A stretch of 64,000 bases of DNA from Evansella vedderi (GCF_030813435.1 NZ_JAUSUG010000004.1:62001-126000); one strand, 5' to 3'. Counted from the first letter of the stretch, positions 33,511 through 41,925 are shown. The notes: a model not told the origin generated them from the letters alone. Made by a program: numbers and translations.

Positions 33511-33556
33511 GTTGCTTTCCCCGCTGGAGTCGCCACCTTTCGCTTCTCCAAGCTTT
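33511..33556 (-). repeat. R5 repeat (GGCGACTCCAG), copy 1
   Basis: The minus strand reads AAGCTTGGAGAAGCG, then GGTGGCGACTCCAGCGGGG, nearly the same as 51561-51605. Repeats with this GCGACTCC core are common between genes in Bacillus and relatives. Confidence 0.65.
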
Positions 33557-33557
33557 T

Positions 33558-33592
33558 AAAAAAGCAATTCGACTAGGCATTAGTCGGATTGC
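33558..33592 (-). terminator. Terminator of yfmL
   Basis: 12-bp stem (33564-33575 with 33581-33592, one mismatch) with a minus-strand TTTTTT tail, 14 bp after the stop codon. Confidence 0.8.
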
Positions 33593-33605
33593 TTCCTTTC
33601 AACGG

Positions 33606-34733
33606 TTACTTTAGTTCCCCTTTATATAACTTTTTTTTCATTAAGGAGATACCTAATTTCTCCGCTAGTTTTTGTAATCTTTTTACTTCCTGCTCTGTGA
33701 TAATGGAGACTACAGTACCTGCCTCCCCTGCCCTTCCTGTACGTCCAGCCCGGTGAATATACTGTTCTTCGTCCTTTGGTACCTCTAATTGCACCACATG
33801 GGTCAACCCTTTTACGTCCAAACCACGTGCTGCCACGTCCGTCGCTAAAAGTAGTGGATATTTTCCCTCTCGGAACCGTTTGAGTGCGGTCTCTCTCTCC
33901 TGCTTCGTCGTATCCCGATGAAGCACTCCTAGTGGCATACCATTGTACTCAAGTTTTGCCGCAAAAGTAGAAAGCATGTTTATATCGTTGGAAAAGGCTA
34001 AAGCACGTAAATTTCCAATATTCATAAGCTTTCTTAATGTTGTAATTTTATCCCTTTCCTCACAGACAACATACACATGCTCTACTGTTTCTGGAACCTT
34101 CTGGGTAGTGGTTACCCGAATCACATCCGGATCCTTCATACGAGCCTTTGCCTTCTCTTCCACCTCTTCACTTAATGTTGCGGAAAAAACGAGGATTTGC
34201 CTTTCTTTAAGGGTGGATTTAATAATATGGTCCACATCCTTTTGATGCTCTTTAGAAAACAACTGATCTCCTTCGTCAAAAACAACTGTTTTCACTTCAT
34301 GAACTTTGAGCTTCTTCATATTTAGTAATTCCACTACCCTGCCAGGTGTCCCTACAATCATTTGTGGTTTCTTCTTCAATTTATCTAACTGCCGTTTCAC
34401 GTTGGCCCCACCAATTAATGCAGTCCTCTCAATGCCTGATCCCTCCGTCCAAATTCGAATTTCCTCCAGAATTTGCATGACCAATTCTCTTGAAGACCCT
34501 AAAATAAGAACTTGTCCTTCCTTTTTCCTCACATCGACCTTATTTAGAACTGGAAGTAAATAAGCTAACGTTTTCCCTGTCCCTGTAGGCGATTCCGCAA
34601 TAACATCCTTACCATCTAAAATTGCTGGAACAGCCTTTTCTTGAATCTCAGTTGGATTGGTAAAATTTGATTTTTGCCAACCCTCTTGTAAAAATGGTTG
34701 AAAACTAGGTATGATAGACCATGTATTGCTCAT
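33606..34733 (-). CDS. yfmL: DEAD-box RNA helicase YfmL (DEGD motif)
   Basis: 375 aa, very close to the 376 aa of B. subtilis YfmL. The two RecA domains are minimal, with almost no N- or C-terminal extension. Motifs are SPTGTGKT, SSRELVMQ, TPGR, VFDEGDQL (DEGD in place of DEAD), SATLS, ARGLDV and HRAGRTGRAG. YfmL is linked to cold growth, DNA transformation and ribosome (50S) maturation in B. subtilis. It lies divergent from the ABC-F gene yfmM, which is its neighbour in B. subtilis too. ATG with AAAGGAG. Confidence 0.85.
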   Translation of the reverse strand: MSNTWSIIPSFQPFLQEGWQKSNFTNPTEIQEKAVPAILDGKDVIAESPTGTGKTLAYLLPVLNKVDVRKKEGQVLILGSSRELVMQILEEIRIWTEGSGIERTALIGGANVKRQLDKLKKKPQMIVGTPGRVVELLNMKKLKVHEVKTVVFDEGDQLFSKEHQKDVDHIIKSTLKERQILVFSATLSEEVEEKAKARMKDPDVIRVTTTQKVPETVEHVYVVCEERDKITTLRKLMNIGNLRALAFSNDINMLSTFAAKLEYNGMPLGVLHRDTTKQERETALKRFREGKYPLLLATDVAARGLDVKGLTHVVQLEVPKDEEQYIHRAGRTGRAGEAGTVVSIITEQEVKRLQKLAEKLGISLMKKKLYKGELK

Positions 34734-34859
34734 TTTTATTCAATGCTCCTTTTTTGTTATATGTATATTTATTTAATTAGTCTAAATTTTAGCTTACATT
34801 GATACTAGATACAAAGGTTATGAAAACAACCAAAATTAAAAAGTAAAGGATGACATCCT

Positions 34860-36416
34860 ATGAGTATATTAACAGTTAAAAACTTAAGCCATGGCTTCGG
34901 GGACCGTGCTATTTTTAACGACGTCTCTTTCCGCCTCCTAAAGGGGGAGCATATCGGGTTAATTGGTGCCAATGGAGAAGGAAAGTCCACGTTTATGAAT
35001 ATTATTACCCGCCAATTAGATCCTGATGAAGGAAAAATTGAATGGGCAAAAAATGTTCGTGTAGGTTTCCTCGATCAGCATACGAAATTAGCGAAGGGGC
35101 AAACGATGCGTGACGTCCTCAAAAGTGCCTTCCAGTATCTATTTGACCTCGAAGCAGATATGAATGGCATGTATGAAAAAATGGGGGAAGCATCTCCCGG
35201 GGAAATGGAAAGGCTCCTAGAAGAAGTAGGAACCATTCAAGACTTGCTTACGAACAATGATTTTTACACCATCGATGCCAAGGTAGAAGAGGTTGCCCGC
35301 GGTTTAGGTCTCGACGAAATTGGCCTTGATCGTGATGTCAACGATCTAAGTGGTGGTCAACGTACGAAAATTCTATTAGCTAAGCTGTTGTTGGAAAAGC
35401 CGGATATTCTATTGCTGGACGAGCCGACGAACTATTTAGATGAGCAGCATATTGAATGGTTAAAGCGCTATTTACAGGATTATGAGAATGCGTTTATTTT
35501 AATCTCCCACGATATTCCTTTCTTAAACAGCGTGATCAACCTCATCTATCATATGGAAAATCAAGAGCTAAATCGTTATGTAGGAGACTACGATCACTTT
35601 ATGCATGTATATGAAGTAAAGAAGCAGCAGTTAGAAGCTGCCTACAAAAAACAACAGCAGGAAATCTCTGAATTGAAAGACTTCGTTGCAAGAAACAAAG
35701 CCCGCGTGGCTACTCGAAACATGGCCATGTCCCGACAAAAGAAGCTGGACAAAATGGATGTCATTGAGCTAGCTAAAGAAAAGCCAAAGCCTGAATTCCA
35801 TTTTAAAACTGCCCGAACACCAAGTAAGACTATTTTTGAAACAAAAGATCTTGTGATTGGTTATGATGAGCCGTTATCCCAGCCATTGAACTTAAGAATG
35901 GAACGCGGTCAAAAGATCGCCCTTGTCGGTGCCAATGGTATTGGTAAAACAACATTGCTACGAAGTCTTTTAGGAGAAATTAAACCTATTAGTGGTACGG
36001 TAGAACGTGGAGAATTTCTTGAAATTGGTTACTTCGAGCAAGAAATTAAAGTGGAGAACCAAAACACTTGTATCGAGGAAGTTTGGAGCGAGTTCCCTAG
36101 CATGAACCAAGCAGAGGTCCGTGCTGCCTTAGCAAAATGCGGTTTAATGACTAAACACATTGAAAGTAAGGTTTCCGTTTTAAGTGGTGGAGAAAAGGCA
36201 AAGGTACGCCTTTGTAAATTAATTAATAATGGAACAAATGTCCTTGTACTAGACGAGCCCACTAACCATTTAGACGTAGATGCAAAAGAAGAGCTTAAGC
36301 GAGCGTTAAAAGCTTATCAAGGAAGTATCCTTCTCATCAGTCACGAACCTGAATTCTACAAAGAAGTAGTAACTGACATCTGGAACGGCGAAAACTGGAC
36401 AACAAAAATATTCTAG
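34860..36416 (+). CDS. yfmM: ABC-F family ATPase YfmM
   Basis: 518 aa, the length of B. subtilis YfmM. Two ABC domains (about 3-245 and 320-515): Walker A GANGEGKST and GANGIGKTT, signatures LSGGQRTK and LSGGEKAK, Walker B LLLDEPTNYLD and LVLDEPTNHLD. The linker (about 250-310) is the ABC-F ribosome-contacting arm. No membrane segment. ABC-F proteins act on ribosomal E/P sites in translation rescue or antibiotic resistance; the specific role is unknown. The stop codon runs directly into an R1 repeat. Confidence 0.85.
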   Translation: MSILTVKNLSHGFGDRAIFNDVSFRLLKGEHIGLIGANGEGKSTFMNIITRQLDPDEGKIEWAKNVRVGFLDQHTKLAKGQTMRDVLKSAFQYLFDLEADMNGMYEKMGEASPGEMERLLEEVGTIQDLLTNNDFYTIDAKVEEVARGLGLDEIGLDRDVNDLSGGQRTKILLAKLLLEKPDILLLDEPTNYLDEQHIEWLKRYLQDYENAFILISHDIPFLNSVINLIYHMENQELNRYVGDYDHFMHVYEVKKQQLEAAYKKQQQEISELKDFVARNKARVATRNMAMSRQKKLDKMDVIELAKEKPKPEFHFKTARTPSKTIFETKDLVIGYDEPLSQPLNLRMERGQKIALVGANGIGKTTLLRSLLGEIKPISGTVERGEFLEIGYFEQEIKVENQNTCIEEVWSEFPSMNQAEVRAALAKCGLMTKHIESKVSVLSGGEKAKVRLCKLINNGTNVLVLDEPTNHLDVDAKEELKRALKAYQGSILLISHEPEFYKEVVTDIWNGENWTTKIF

Positions 36417-36519
36417 ACCAGGTCCCTGAACATTTTGTGAACAAATTGAAACATTGAAAAAGACCGGGTCCCTACAATTTTGTAACGTAAAGTTCACAAA
36501 ATTGTACGGGACCCGGTCT
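36414..36519. repeat. R1 repeat pair after yfmM
   Basis: First unit: GACCAGGTCCCTGAACATT beginning in the yfmM stop codon. Second: a long inverted repeat with arms 36461-36483 and 36496-36519 (AGACCGGGTCCCTACAATT and its near complement). The right arm matches the unit at 16443-16472. It may terminate both convergent transcripts. Confidence 0.7.
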
Positions 36520-36540
36520 GTGACTTTTGGTCTGTGACTT

Positions 36541-37158
36541 TTATTCAGGTCGTTCTAGTTCGAAAACTTCACCTTGTTTTGCGTACTCCTTTCCCCCAAG
36601 CCTTGCAATCGGCCTTAGGAGGCTTGAATCCACTTTTCCATCTGTACCAATAACATTTTCTGCAACATGATATTTTACTACTCGCCCGATTATAAAGTCC
36701 GTAGTTGTAGGACCTTCTTTAAACGTTAAATGTTTCTCCAAAGTACATTCAAATCGGACAGGGGCTTCCTTAATTCCAGGAACCTTCACTACTTCACTGG
36801 TAACGGGAGTTAACCCCACCTTTTCAATTTCACTCTCATCAGGTGCTAAATTCGCTGCCGTTTCATTTACCGCTTCAACATTTTTCTCATCTGTTATGTG
36901 AATAACAAATTCTCCTTGCTCCAAAATATTTTTTGCCGTATCCTTCAGCTCGTCACCTCTCCGCCCGATGGAAATGGACACAAGGGGTGGTTCCGCGGAA
37001 ACCACATTAAAAAAGCTAAAGGGAGCACCATTTAATGTCCCATCTTTCCCTTCGGAAGTAACAAAAGCTATAGGACGGGGCATAATTGTCGTAGACAATA
37101 GTACATAGTTTTCCTTTTTAGACAATGCTTTCGGATCCATAGCTCGCATACTAACCAC
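36541..37158 (-). CDS. Flavin reductase family protein (FMN-binding split barrel)
   Basis: 205 aa, flavin reductase/FMN-binding split-barrel fold: the N-terminal motif STTIMPRPIAFVTS and NGAPFSFFNVVSAEPPLVSISI (quoted as APFSFFNVVSAEPP) bind FMN. Members reduce flavin with NAD(P)H or carry FMN as a redox protein. Translation may begin at GTG 37158, which overlaps the stop codon of the esterase gene by one base (coupled), or ATG 37149. Second gene of a two-gene unit with the esterase. This pairing suggests detoxification of quinones or aromatic esters (inference). Confidence 0.82.
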   Translation of the reverse strand: MVSMRAMDPKALSKKENYVLLSTTIMPRPIAFVTSEGKDGTLNGAPFSFFNVVSAEPPLVSISIGRRGDELKDTAKNILEQGEFVIHITDEKNVEAVNETAANLAPDESEIEKVGLTPVTSEVVKVPGIKEAPVRFECTLEKHLTFKEGPTTTDFIIGRVVKYHVAENVIGTDGKVDSSLLRPIARLGGKEYAKQGEVFELERPE

Positions 37159-37778
37159 TACTCTCCCTTCACCTGTTTCTTATACCAAGCAGCAGCATTT
37201 TCCACTTCCTCTCTCGTTAGTTGATGACCTAAGTTTGCCCAAAATACTTCCACGTTCGCTCCTGCTCCTGTAAGATCCTTTTCTAAATCCTTCGTCTCCT
37301 GGGCCGGACAAATAGGATCATTGACGCCAGCTCCTATGAATACTGGTACACCTTTTAAATCAGGTACATCAATTCCCCGTCTTGGGACCATTGGATGAAG
37401 AAGAACTGACCCTTGCAACACCTTTCCATAGTGATATAGGAGGCTTCCTGCAATATTCGCACCATTGGAATATCCAACGGCTACTACCTGACTTCTATCA
37501 AAACCGTAGTCCTTTGCTGCTTGATCCACAAAATCCCTTAGTTCCTTCGTACGATATATGAGGTCCTCCTCGTCAAAAACCCCTTCAGCTAACCTGCGAA
37601 AAAATCGATTCATTCCGTTTTCATCTACGTTTCCCCTCACACTAAGGACAGATGCACCTGGGTCAATCATATCCCCTAATGGCAGCAGGTCATTTTCATC
37701 TCCACCGGTTCCATGCAGCAGAAGCAACGTGGTGGAATTCCCCTCTTCACCTTTTTTAAAAATATGTTTCATCGTCAT
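37158..37778 (-). CDS. Alpha/beta hydrolase, carboxylesterase/phospholipase family (MhqD-like)
   Basis: About 206 aa. Oxyanion region LLLLHGTGGDENDL, nucleophile Ser in VGYSNGAN, Asp in GVNDPICP and His in NLGHQL form the catalytic triad of the YtpA/phospholipase-carboxylesterase family. It resembles MhqD (YodD) of B. subtilis, a quinone-stress carboxylesterase under MhqR. ATG 37778 has GAGGAG 8 nt before it. The 382-bp gap upstream (37779-38160) contains no gene I can support and no clear MhqR operator. Confidence 0.82.
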   Translation of the reverse strand: MTMKHIFKKGEEGNSTTLLLLHGTGGDENDLLPLGDMIDPGASVLSVRGNVDENGMNRFFRRLAEGVFDEEDLIYRTKELRDFVDQAAKDYGFDRSQVVAVGYSNGANIAGSLLYHYGKVLQGSVLLHPMVPRRGIDVPDLKGVPVFIGAGVNDPICPAQETKDLEKDLTGAGANVEVFWANLGHQLTREEVENAAAWYKKQVKGE

Positions 37779-38160
37779 AGTTAACACTCCTCATTCTCAA
37801 AGTTATACAAACAGCCTCTATGAAAAACTTTTTATTTATTGTATTAATACAACCTAAACTTTCCAAAAGTAAGTACCTTTATTTTATAATTTGTCGCAAA
37901 TGAATACAAAACATTTGATTGCGTTGAAGGTGTTAAATAAATTTTGTTCATGTGCAAGTATATCTAAGTACTTTATCCACTCTATCCCCTTTCTGTTTGG
38001 GGGCGAGTATCATCCATGGTCTATGCATATTCTTTGCCCCCATTAAGTATCTCATGTACACTTTATAAGTGTTGCTTTTCTAAATTTTAGGGGCTTCTCA
38101 TGTTATAAGGCATAACATTTTTTTTGCCAAAACTCACTCATTAATAAGGGGTGTTATGTA

Positions 38161-38670
38161 GTGAATGTTATTTCCAATACAATTCATGAAATGGATATTT
38201 TAGTTAGGGACTTACGACAACGTTCCAACGATATTGAACAAATAGTTAATTATTTAACTCAAATTGTTGAAAAGACAAGCCATCTCCCCCCAGAAACGTT
38301 ATGTAATTTCAAAACGAGAGATTCCCATTGTAATTTAACAAAACGTATTAGTAAGCTAGCTAATCAACTAGTGTTTACTCTTAAGGACTTGAATGGGGAA
38401 ACGAAGGATACTTTGGAAACACTGACTAAATTAAAACAGAAATCTAAGGAAGCGTTCGCCCCACTATCTGAGACTAGAAAATCAGTAGAGGAATTGGTTA
38501 CAATATTAGAGGAAGTCTGTCAAAACGTAAGTCATTCCCACTTTGCAGCTCTTCAAATTGCCTATAAATTAAATAATCTAACAAATGATAATCATGCAAA
38601 TACATATCAAACAAATCAAATAGTAGAAGAATTAGAAAGGATTATTTACATCGTAATAAATTCAAAATAA
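38161..38670 (+). CDS. Hypothetical helical protein
   Basis: 169 aa, almost wholly alpha-helical with heptad-like spacing and many Leu, Ile, Asn and Glu residues, so coiled-coil or helical-bundle in nature. There is no signal, membrane segment or known motif. The pattern 'T..L..L...SKEAF.PL.ETRKSVEELV' resembles chemoreceptor-like or phasin-like bundles only loosely. GTG start with AAGGGG. It is convergent with the SinI-family gene, 67 bp away, so it may share the biofilm/sporulation context, but this is not shown. Confidence 0.55.
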   Translation: MNVISNTIHEMDILVRDLRQRSNDIEQIVNYLTQIVEKTSHLPPETLCNFKTRDSHCNLTKRISKLANQLVFTLKDLNGETKDTLETLTKLKQKSKEAFAPLSETRKSVEELVTILEEVCQNVSHSHFAALQIAYKLNNLTNDNHANTYQTNQIVEELERIIYIVINSK

Positions 38671-38737
38671 AATGAAAAGCCCACCCAAAGGAGTGCGCCC
38701 TAATTTACGTTATAATTTTATTATTATAGCTGTAATT

Positions 38738-38881
38738 TTATCGAACCTTCGATTGGGCTTCATTTCTAGCTAAAAATAAGCGAATTTCTTCAGGTTTAAT
38801 ACCTAAACTGCGAGCTTCCTCCAATAATTGAACCCACTCCTCATCAACTACAGGTTTCTTAAGCTTAATTACCTTTTCCAT
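38738..38881 (-). CDS. SinI-family anti-repressor, small protein
   Basis: 47 codons from ATG 38881 to TAA 38738. The stretch DEEWVQLLEEARSLGIKPEE continues as IRLFLARN and aligns with B. subtilis SinI (DQEWVELMVEAKEANISPEE then IRKYLLLN), the helix-turn-helix-free SinI dimerisation domain that sequesters SinR and relieves repression of matrix genes. No sinR lies nearby. The ribosome site AAAGGGG lies 12 nt or so upstream, directly downstream of the predicted c-di-GMP riboswitch. SinI-domain proteins of this short kind occur in multiple copies in some Bacillus species. Confidence 0.85.
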   Translation of the reverse strand: MEKVIKLKKPVVDEEWVQLLEEARSLGIKPEEIRLFLARNEAQSKVR

Positions 38882-38909
38882 ACATCAAACTTTCCCCTTT
38901 CTCATCATG

Positions 38910-39004
38910 CCTCTAGGAAACTCGGCTATCTTAGATATAATGTATACCCTTAGACCCGTAGCTTTGCGCCCCTACCTTTCAGTAAGTTTACCCTTTTCTA
39001 GAAG
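38910..39004 (-). ncRNA. Candidate cyclic-di-GMP-I (GEMM) riboswitch upstream of the SinI-family gene
   Basis: On the minus strand, in order: AAGGGTAAAC, a hairpin CTTAC-TGAAA-GTAGG with the GAAA tetraloop, the invariant GGCGCAAAGC, CTACGGGTCTAAGG (tetraloop-receptor side), a variable hairpin GGTATA-CAT-TATATC, then ATAGCCGAGTTTCC. GCTA pairs with TAGC to close the third helix. The outer helix is CTTCTAG/CTAGAGG (38998-39004 with 38910-38916), and AAAC/GTTT forms the inner part. This is the class-I c-di-GMP aptamer pattern. No terminator lies between it and the ribosome site (38889-38899), so control is more likely translational. Confidence 0.8.
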
Positions 39005-39271
39005 AAGGCTCATTCTACTCATTTTTTCCAAAATCACCATTTTCCCCAACAATACGTTACAGTTTATGGATAAAAACATAATATAGAACAATTTTTTCCT
39101 TATGTATCATCCCCTTTGTTCATCCTCTACCGTTGATAATCATTTTTCTCTACGAATTAATATAAGAGATCAAGGTTAAATTAAGGTTAAAATTCATAAT
39201 TTTTTTAAACATTTCTCTTTACAAAATCAAACTTTTACTATCTCAATTCCACACTAATCGACATAAACATA

Positions 39272-39322
39272 AAAAAGGGTGTGATAAAACATCGTTTTAT
39301 GACCTTCTATCACACCCTTTTT
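39272..39322 (-). terminator. Terminator downstream of the MalT-like TPR gene
   Basis: 15-bp perfect stem (39272-39286 with 39308-39322) with an inner AAAAC/GTTTT hairpin and T/A runs on both sides. It insulates the SinI unit from the gene at 39421. 39005-39270 must hold the promoter of the SinI unit, but I cannot name its elements. Confidence 0.75.
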
Positions 39323-39340
39323 ATATTTTCCTTTTATTTT

Positions 39341-39432
39341 AGGCTCTGTTAAACTTTGATATTGATTTTCACTTCAGGACGCTCGCTACAATCAACCCTG
39401 TTAAAAATCAACAATGACCTTTAACAGAGCCT
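39341..39432. repeat. R3 MITE-like element with 13-bp terminal inverted repeats
   Basis: 92-bp element with perfect ends AGGCTCTGTTAAA and TTTAACAGAGCCT. The interior TTTGATATTGATTTTCACTTC recurs in the copies at 28106, 41036 and 44190. The right end supplies the last codons and stop of the MalT-like gene. No target duplication could be made out by eye. Confidence 0.75.
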
Positions 39433-40836
39433 TTTTAACAACCCTAACAGTATTTTTTCTCCGTAAATCAATAAGTTTCTGTCACAAATTTTTGTGTTGG
39501 AACTTCTCTTTAACCAACATTTTAATAATGGAATTAAGAGCTCCCCCATGTCTAAGAAGGTATGGTAATATCCGTATTTATTCCCTAAAGATAATGCTTT
39601 TAACAGCTGTACATCTGATTGAAGCGGATTGGTTAAATGACGATTACAAATTGCTTGTAAAACGTACATCTCTATTTTCATTCCAATACCTTCTTCATTA
39701 TTTTTTTCAATGAAATTCCTTACTTTAGTTAACAAGTCGTTAGCTTCTTCCAACTTTTTTAAACTAACGTAGACTTGGGTTAAAGTAAGGAAGGAAAAGA
39801 GCGTTAGGTTTGATACTGCTGCCTTTGAAATAACCGTTGATTGGCTCGTTAACCAATTAAGGAGTTCCTTCTTATTTCCGTCCGCCATTAATATCCTAGC
39901 TTTTTGGCTTTGAATAACCGTTATCCAGTGGGAATGCTTATCTTTCCTTAAATCACTCTCTAACTGGTTTAGTATGGAAAGAGCATCTATGCAATCACCA
40001 TGTGCTGTCAGTATTTTAGCTTGAATAAGCTTTATCGGAATAATATTTCCTAAATCTTTATTCCTCTCTGCATAACATAAAGTGACCGGAAGGAACTTTA
40101 AAGCTTTATTTATTTCACCTGTTTCATAAAAAATTTCACCCATTGCTATATTACAGTAGGACATGGAAGACATTGCAATCCGAGCTAGTCCCACTTTTAA
40201 CAGCAGTTTTGAATATATATCTTTCGCTTGTCCTATATTCCCTTTGTAGCATATTGGGCTCTGAAGCAAAGAAGCATGGCCAACATTAATTGAAGGAAAT
40301 TTGAAAAGACTATTATTATTATTCATAAACTGATTATTGGAAGTTACGCTTTCGAAAGGGCCAGTAGGGTGTCCATCTATATGTAAAAGTACAGATTCCA
40401 AAAATGAGATTTCGTTTCTCAAAAGTTTATTTCTGTTGAAAAGATACTCATTTGACTGCTTTATAGCTCTTAGAAATTCAATTGCTTGTTGGTACTCTTC
40501 TTCTAACAAAAGCAGATGTACATAAATAAACAGCAAACAAGGGCTTGTTGAAAAATCCACTTTCTCGAACGGATTCCAAGATTTCAAATAATCAAATTGT
40601 CCTTTATTAAAGAGAAGTAATGCGAAATCTTCTAATTGATCGATTTCAATCATACAATTTTTATTTACAAAAAGCCCGACCATCTTGTTCTTAAAGCTTG
40701 ATAATCCAAATGATGAATTACTTTTCCAATAAGTAAATGATTCAGTCCCAGTTTTTAACTGAAAGATATGGGGACCATACATTGAATGAAAATCTATTTT
40801 ATATTCACTCCAATCTAACGGCTTCCACTTAGTCAT
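39421..40836 (-). CDS. MalT-like TPR protein, lacking both the ATPase and LuxR DNA-binding domains
   Basis: 471 aa of helical TPR-like repeats. The end (LLKALSLGNKYGYYHTFLDM then GELLIPLL) matches the region of MalT-type regulators just before the LuxR helix-turn-helix, and LLFIYVHLLLLEEEYQQAIEFL matches their TPR start. The N-terminal STAND ATPase and the C-terminal HTH are missing. The stop codon is inside an R3 element, so insertion probably cut off the C-terminus. Either a decayed regulator or a TPR protein with a new role. ATG 40836 (GAGAGGG at 7 nt) is preferred over the longer TTG frame. Confidence 0.65.
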   Translation of the reverse strand: MTKWKPLDWSEYKIDFHSMYGPHIFQLKTGTESFTYWKSNSSFGLSSFKNKMVGLFVNKNCMIEIDQLEDFALLLFNKGQFDYLKSWNPFEKVDFSTSPCLLFIYVHLLLLEEEYQQAIEFLRAIKQSNEYLFNRNKLLRNEISFLESVLLHIDGHPTGPFESVTSNNQFMNNNNSLFKFPSINVGHASLLQSPICYKGNIGQAKDIYSKLLLKVGLARIAMSSMSYCNIAMGEIFYETGEINKALKFLPVTLCYAERNKDLGNIIPIKLIQAKILTAHGDCIDALSILNQLESDLRKDKHSHWITVIQSQKARILMADGNKKELLNWLTSQSTVISKAAVSNLTLFSFLTLTQVYVSLKKLEEANDLLTKVRNFIEKNNEEGIGMKIEMYVLQAICNRHLTNPLQSDVQLLKALSLGNKYGYYHTFLDMGELLIPLLKCWLKRSSNTKICDRNLLIYGEKILLGLLKRLC

Positions 40837-41035
40837 AACTCTACCCTCTCTCCAGTAAAAATCAATCAAATCTCTATCATTTCCCGTAAACCCTAGTAAG
40901 CATAAACCTATAGATAAGCTAATAAAAAATATACTATATAAAGGTTAAATACTAGTAAAAAAATGATAACCTCTTGCATTATTCTTAAAAATATATTTGA
41001 AATTATGGAAATTTGTATGGGGGCTTTTAAAAAAT

Positions 41036-41112
41036 AGCTTTGTTAAACTTTGATGTTGATTTCCGCTTCAATCAACGCTATTTAAATATCAACTTTGTCC
41101 TTTAACAGAGCC
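41036..41112. repeat. R3 element, copy near 41 kb
   Basis: Left end TAGCTTTGTTAAA, right end TTTAACAGAGCCA, interior TTTGATGTTGATTTCCGCTTC. It is about 77 bp. It lies just after the terminator of the two-component operon and before the start of the MalT-like gene. Confidence 0.7.
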
Positions 41113-41115
41113 AAA

Positions 41116-41147
41116 AAAAGAATACTCGCTATTCTAAGCAAGCATTC
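41116..41147 (-). terminator. Terminator of the two-component operon
   Basis: 10-bp stem GAATGCTTGC/GCGAGTATTC (two G-U pairs) followed on the minus strand by TTTTTTT, 12 bp after the regulator gene. Confidence 0.75.
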
Positions 41148-41158
41148 CTATCAGCCTT

Positions 41159-41875
41159 CTAATGAGACTCTATCTTCTTTTGAACGTTAAATTTATAACC
41201 AAACCCCCTAACCGTTTGTATTAGTGCTGGTTTGGAAGGGTCCTCCTCTATTTTTCGCCGAAGGTTACTAACATGAACTTGCACCGTTTTTAAATCTCCA
41301 AAGCTATCAACCCCCCAAATTAAATCATATAATTGTTCCGCACTAAATACTTGATTTTGATTTTCTACTAATAGAATAAGAAGCTGTAATTCCTTCGTAT
41401 AAAGGGATACTTTTTCTCCACGGACAAATACGTCATAGCTGTCTAAATCAATAACAAGATGGTTATAGGTAAATACTCGTTTTTTACGATTTGGTTCCGA
41501 TAATACCATACTATTCCTTCGCAAATTAGCCCGTACTCTAGCTTCTAACTCCATTAAATCAAAGGGTTTTGTAATAAAATCATCGGCTCCCACTTCTAAC
41601 CCCAACACTTTATCTACAGGGTCTCGTTTACTGCTTAAAAACAATACAGGTACATCTGTATACAGTCTAATTTTTTTACATAGCTCAAACCCTTCAATTC
41701 CAGGAAGCATTACATCTAGTAAAATCAACTGGGGCTTTTCCTTTTTTACTAGTTTTAATGCCTCATACCCCTCAGCCGCTGTCCAAACATCATAACCTTT
41801 TTTCTTAAAGTAAAGGGCTGTTAACTCACGTATATCCATGTCATCTTCTACAATTAAAAGTTTTTCGTCAGACAT
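41159..41875 (-). CDS. OmpR/PhoB-family response regulator
   Basis: 238 aa. Receiver domain 1-115: acidic pair Asp11-Asp12, phosphoacceptor Asp54 in LLDVMLPG and Lys103 in ITKPFD. C-terminal winged helix 135-235 with TKELQLLILL and VHVSNLRRKIEEDP, RGFGYKF. The frame overlaps the kinase gene (ATGA at 41929), but ATG 41875 gives the canonical receiver N-terminus and has GGGAG upstream. Partner of the kinase encoded just before it. Regulon unknown. Confidence 0.9.
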   Translation of the reverse strand: MSDEKLLIVEDDMDIRELTALYFKKKGYDVWTAAEGYEALKLVKKEKPQLILLDVMLPGIEGFELCKKIRLYTDVPVLFLSSKRDPVDKVLGLEVGADDFITKPFDLMELEARVRANLRRNSMVLSEPNRKKRVFTYNHLVIDLDSYDVFVRGEKVSLYTKELQLLILLVENQNQVFSAEQLYDLIWGVDSFGDLKTVQVHVSNLRRKIEEDPSKPALIQTVRGFGYKFNVQKKIESH

Positions 41876-41925
41876 AATTGACTCATCTCCCAGCTTAAGA
41901 AAATTTGCATCCATTAAGGTTATTC

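Noticed and set aside
39133-39149. TGATAATCATT resembles half of a Fur box upstream of the SinI unit.
   Set aside because: Only about 12 of 15 positions match, and it is over 130 bp from the aptamer with no visible promoter beside it.
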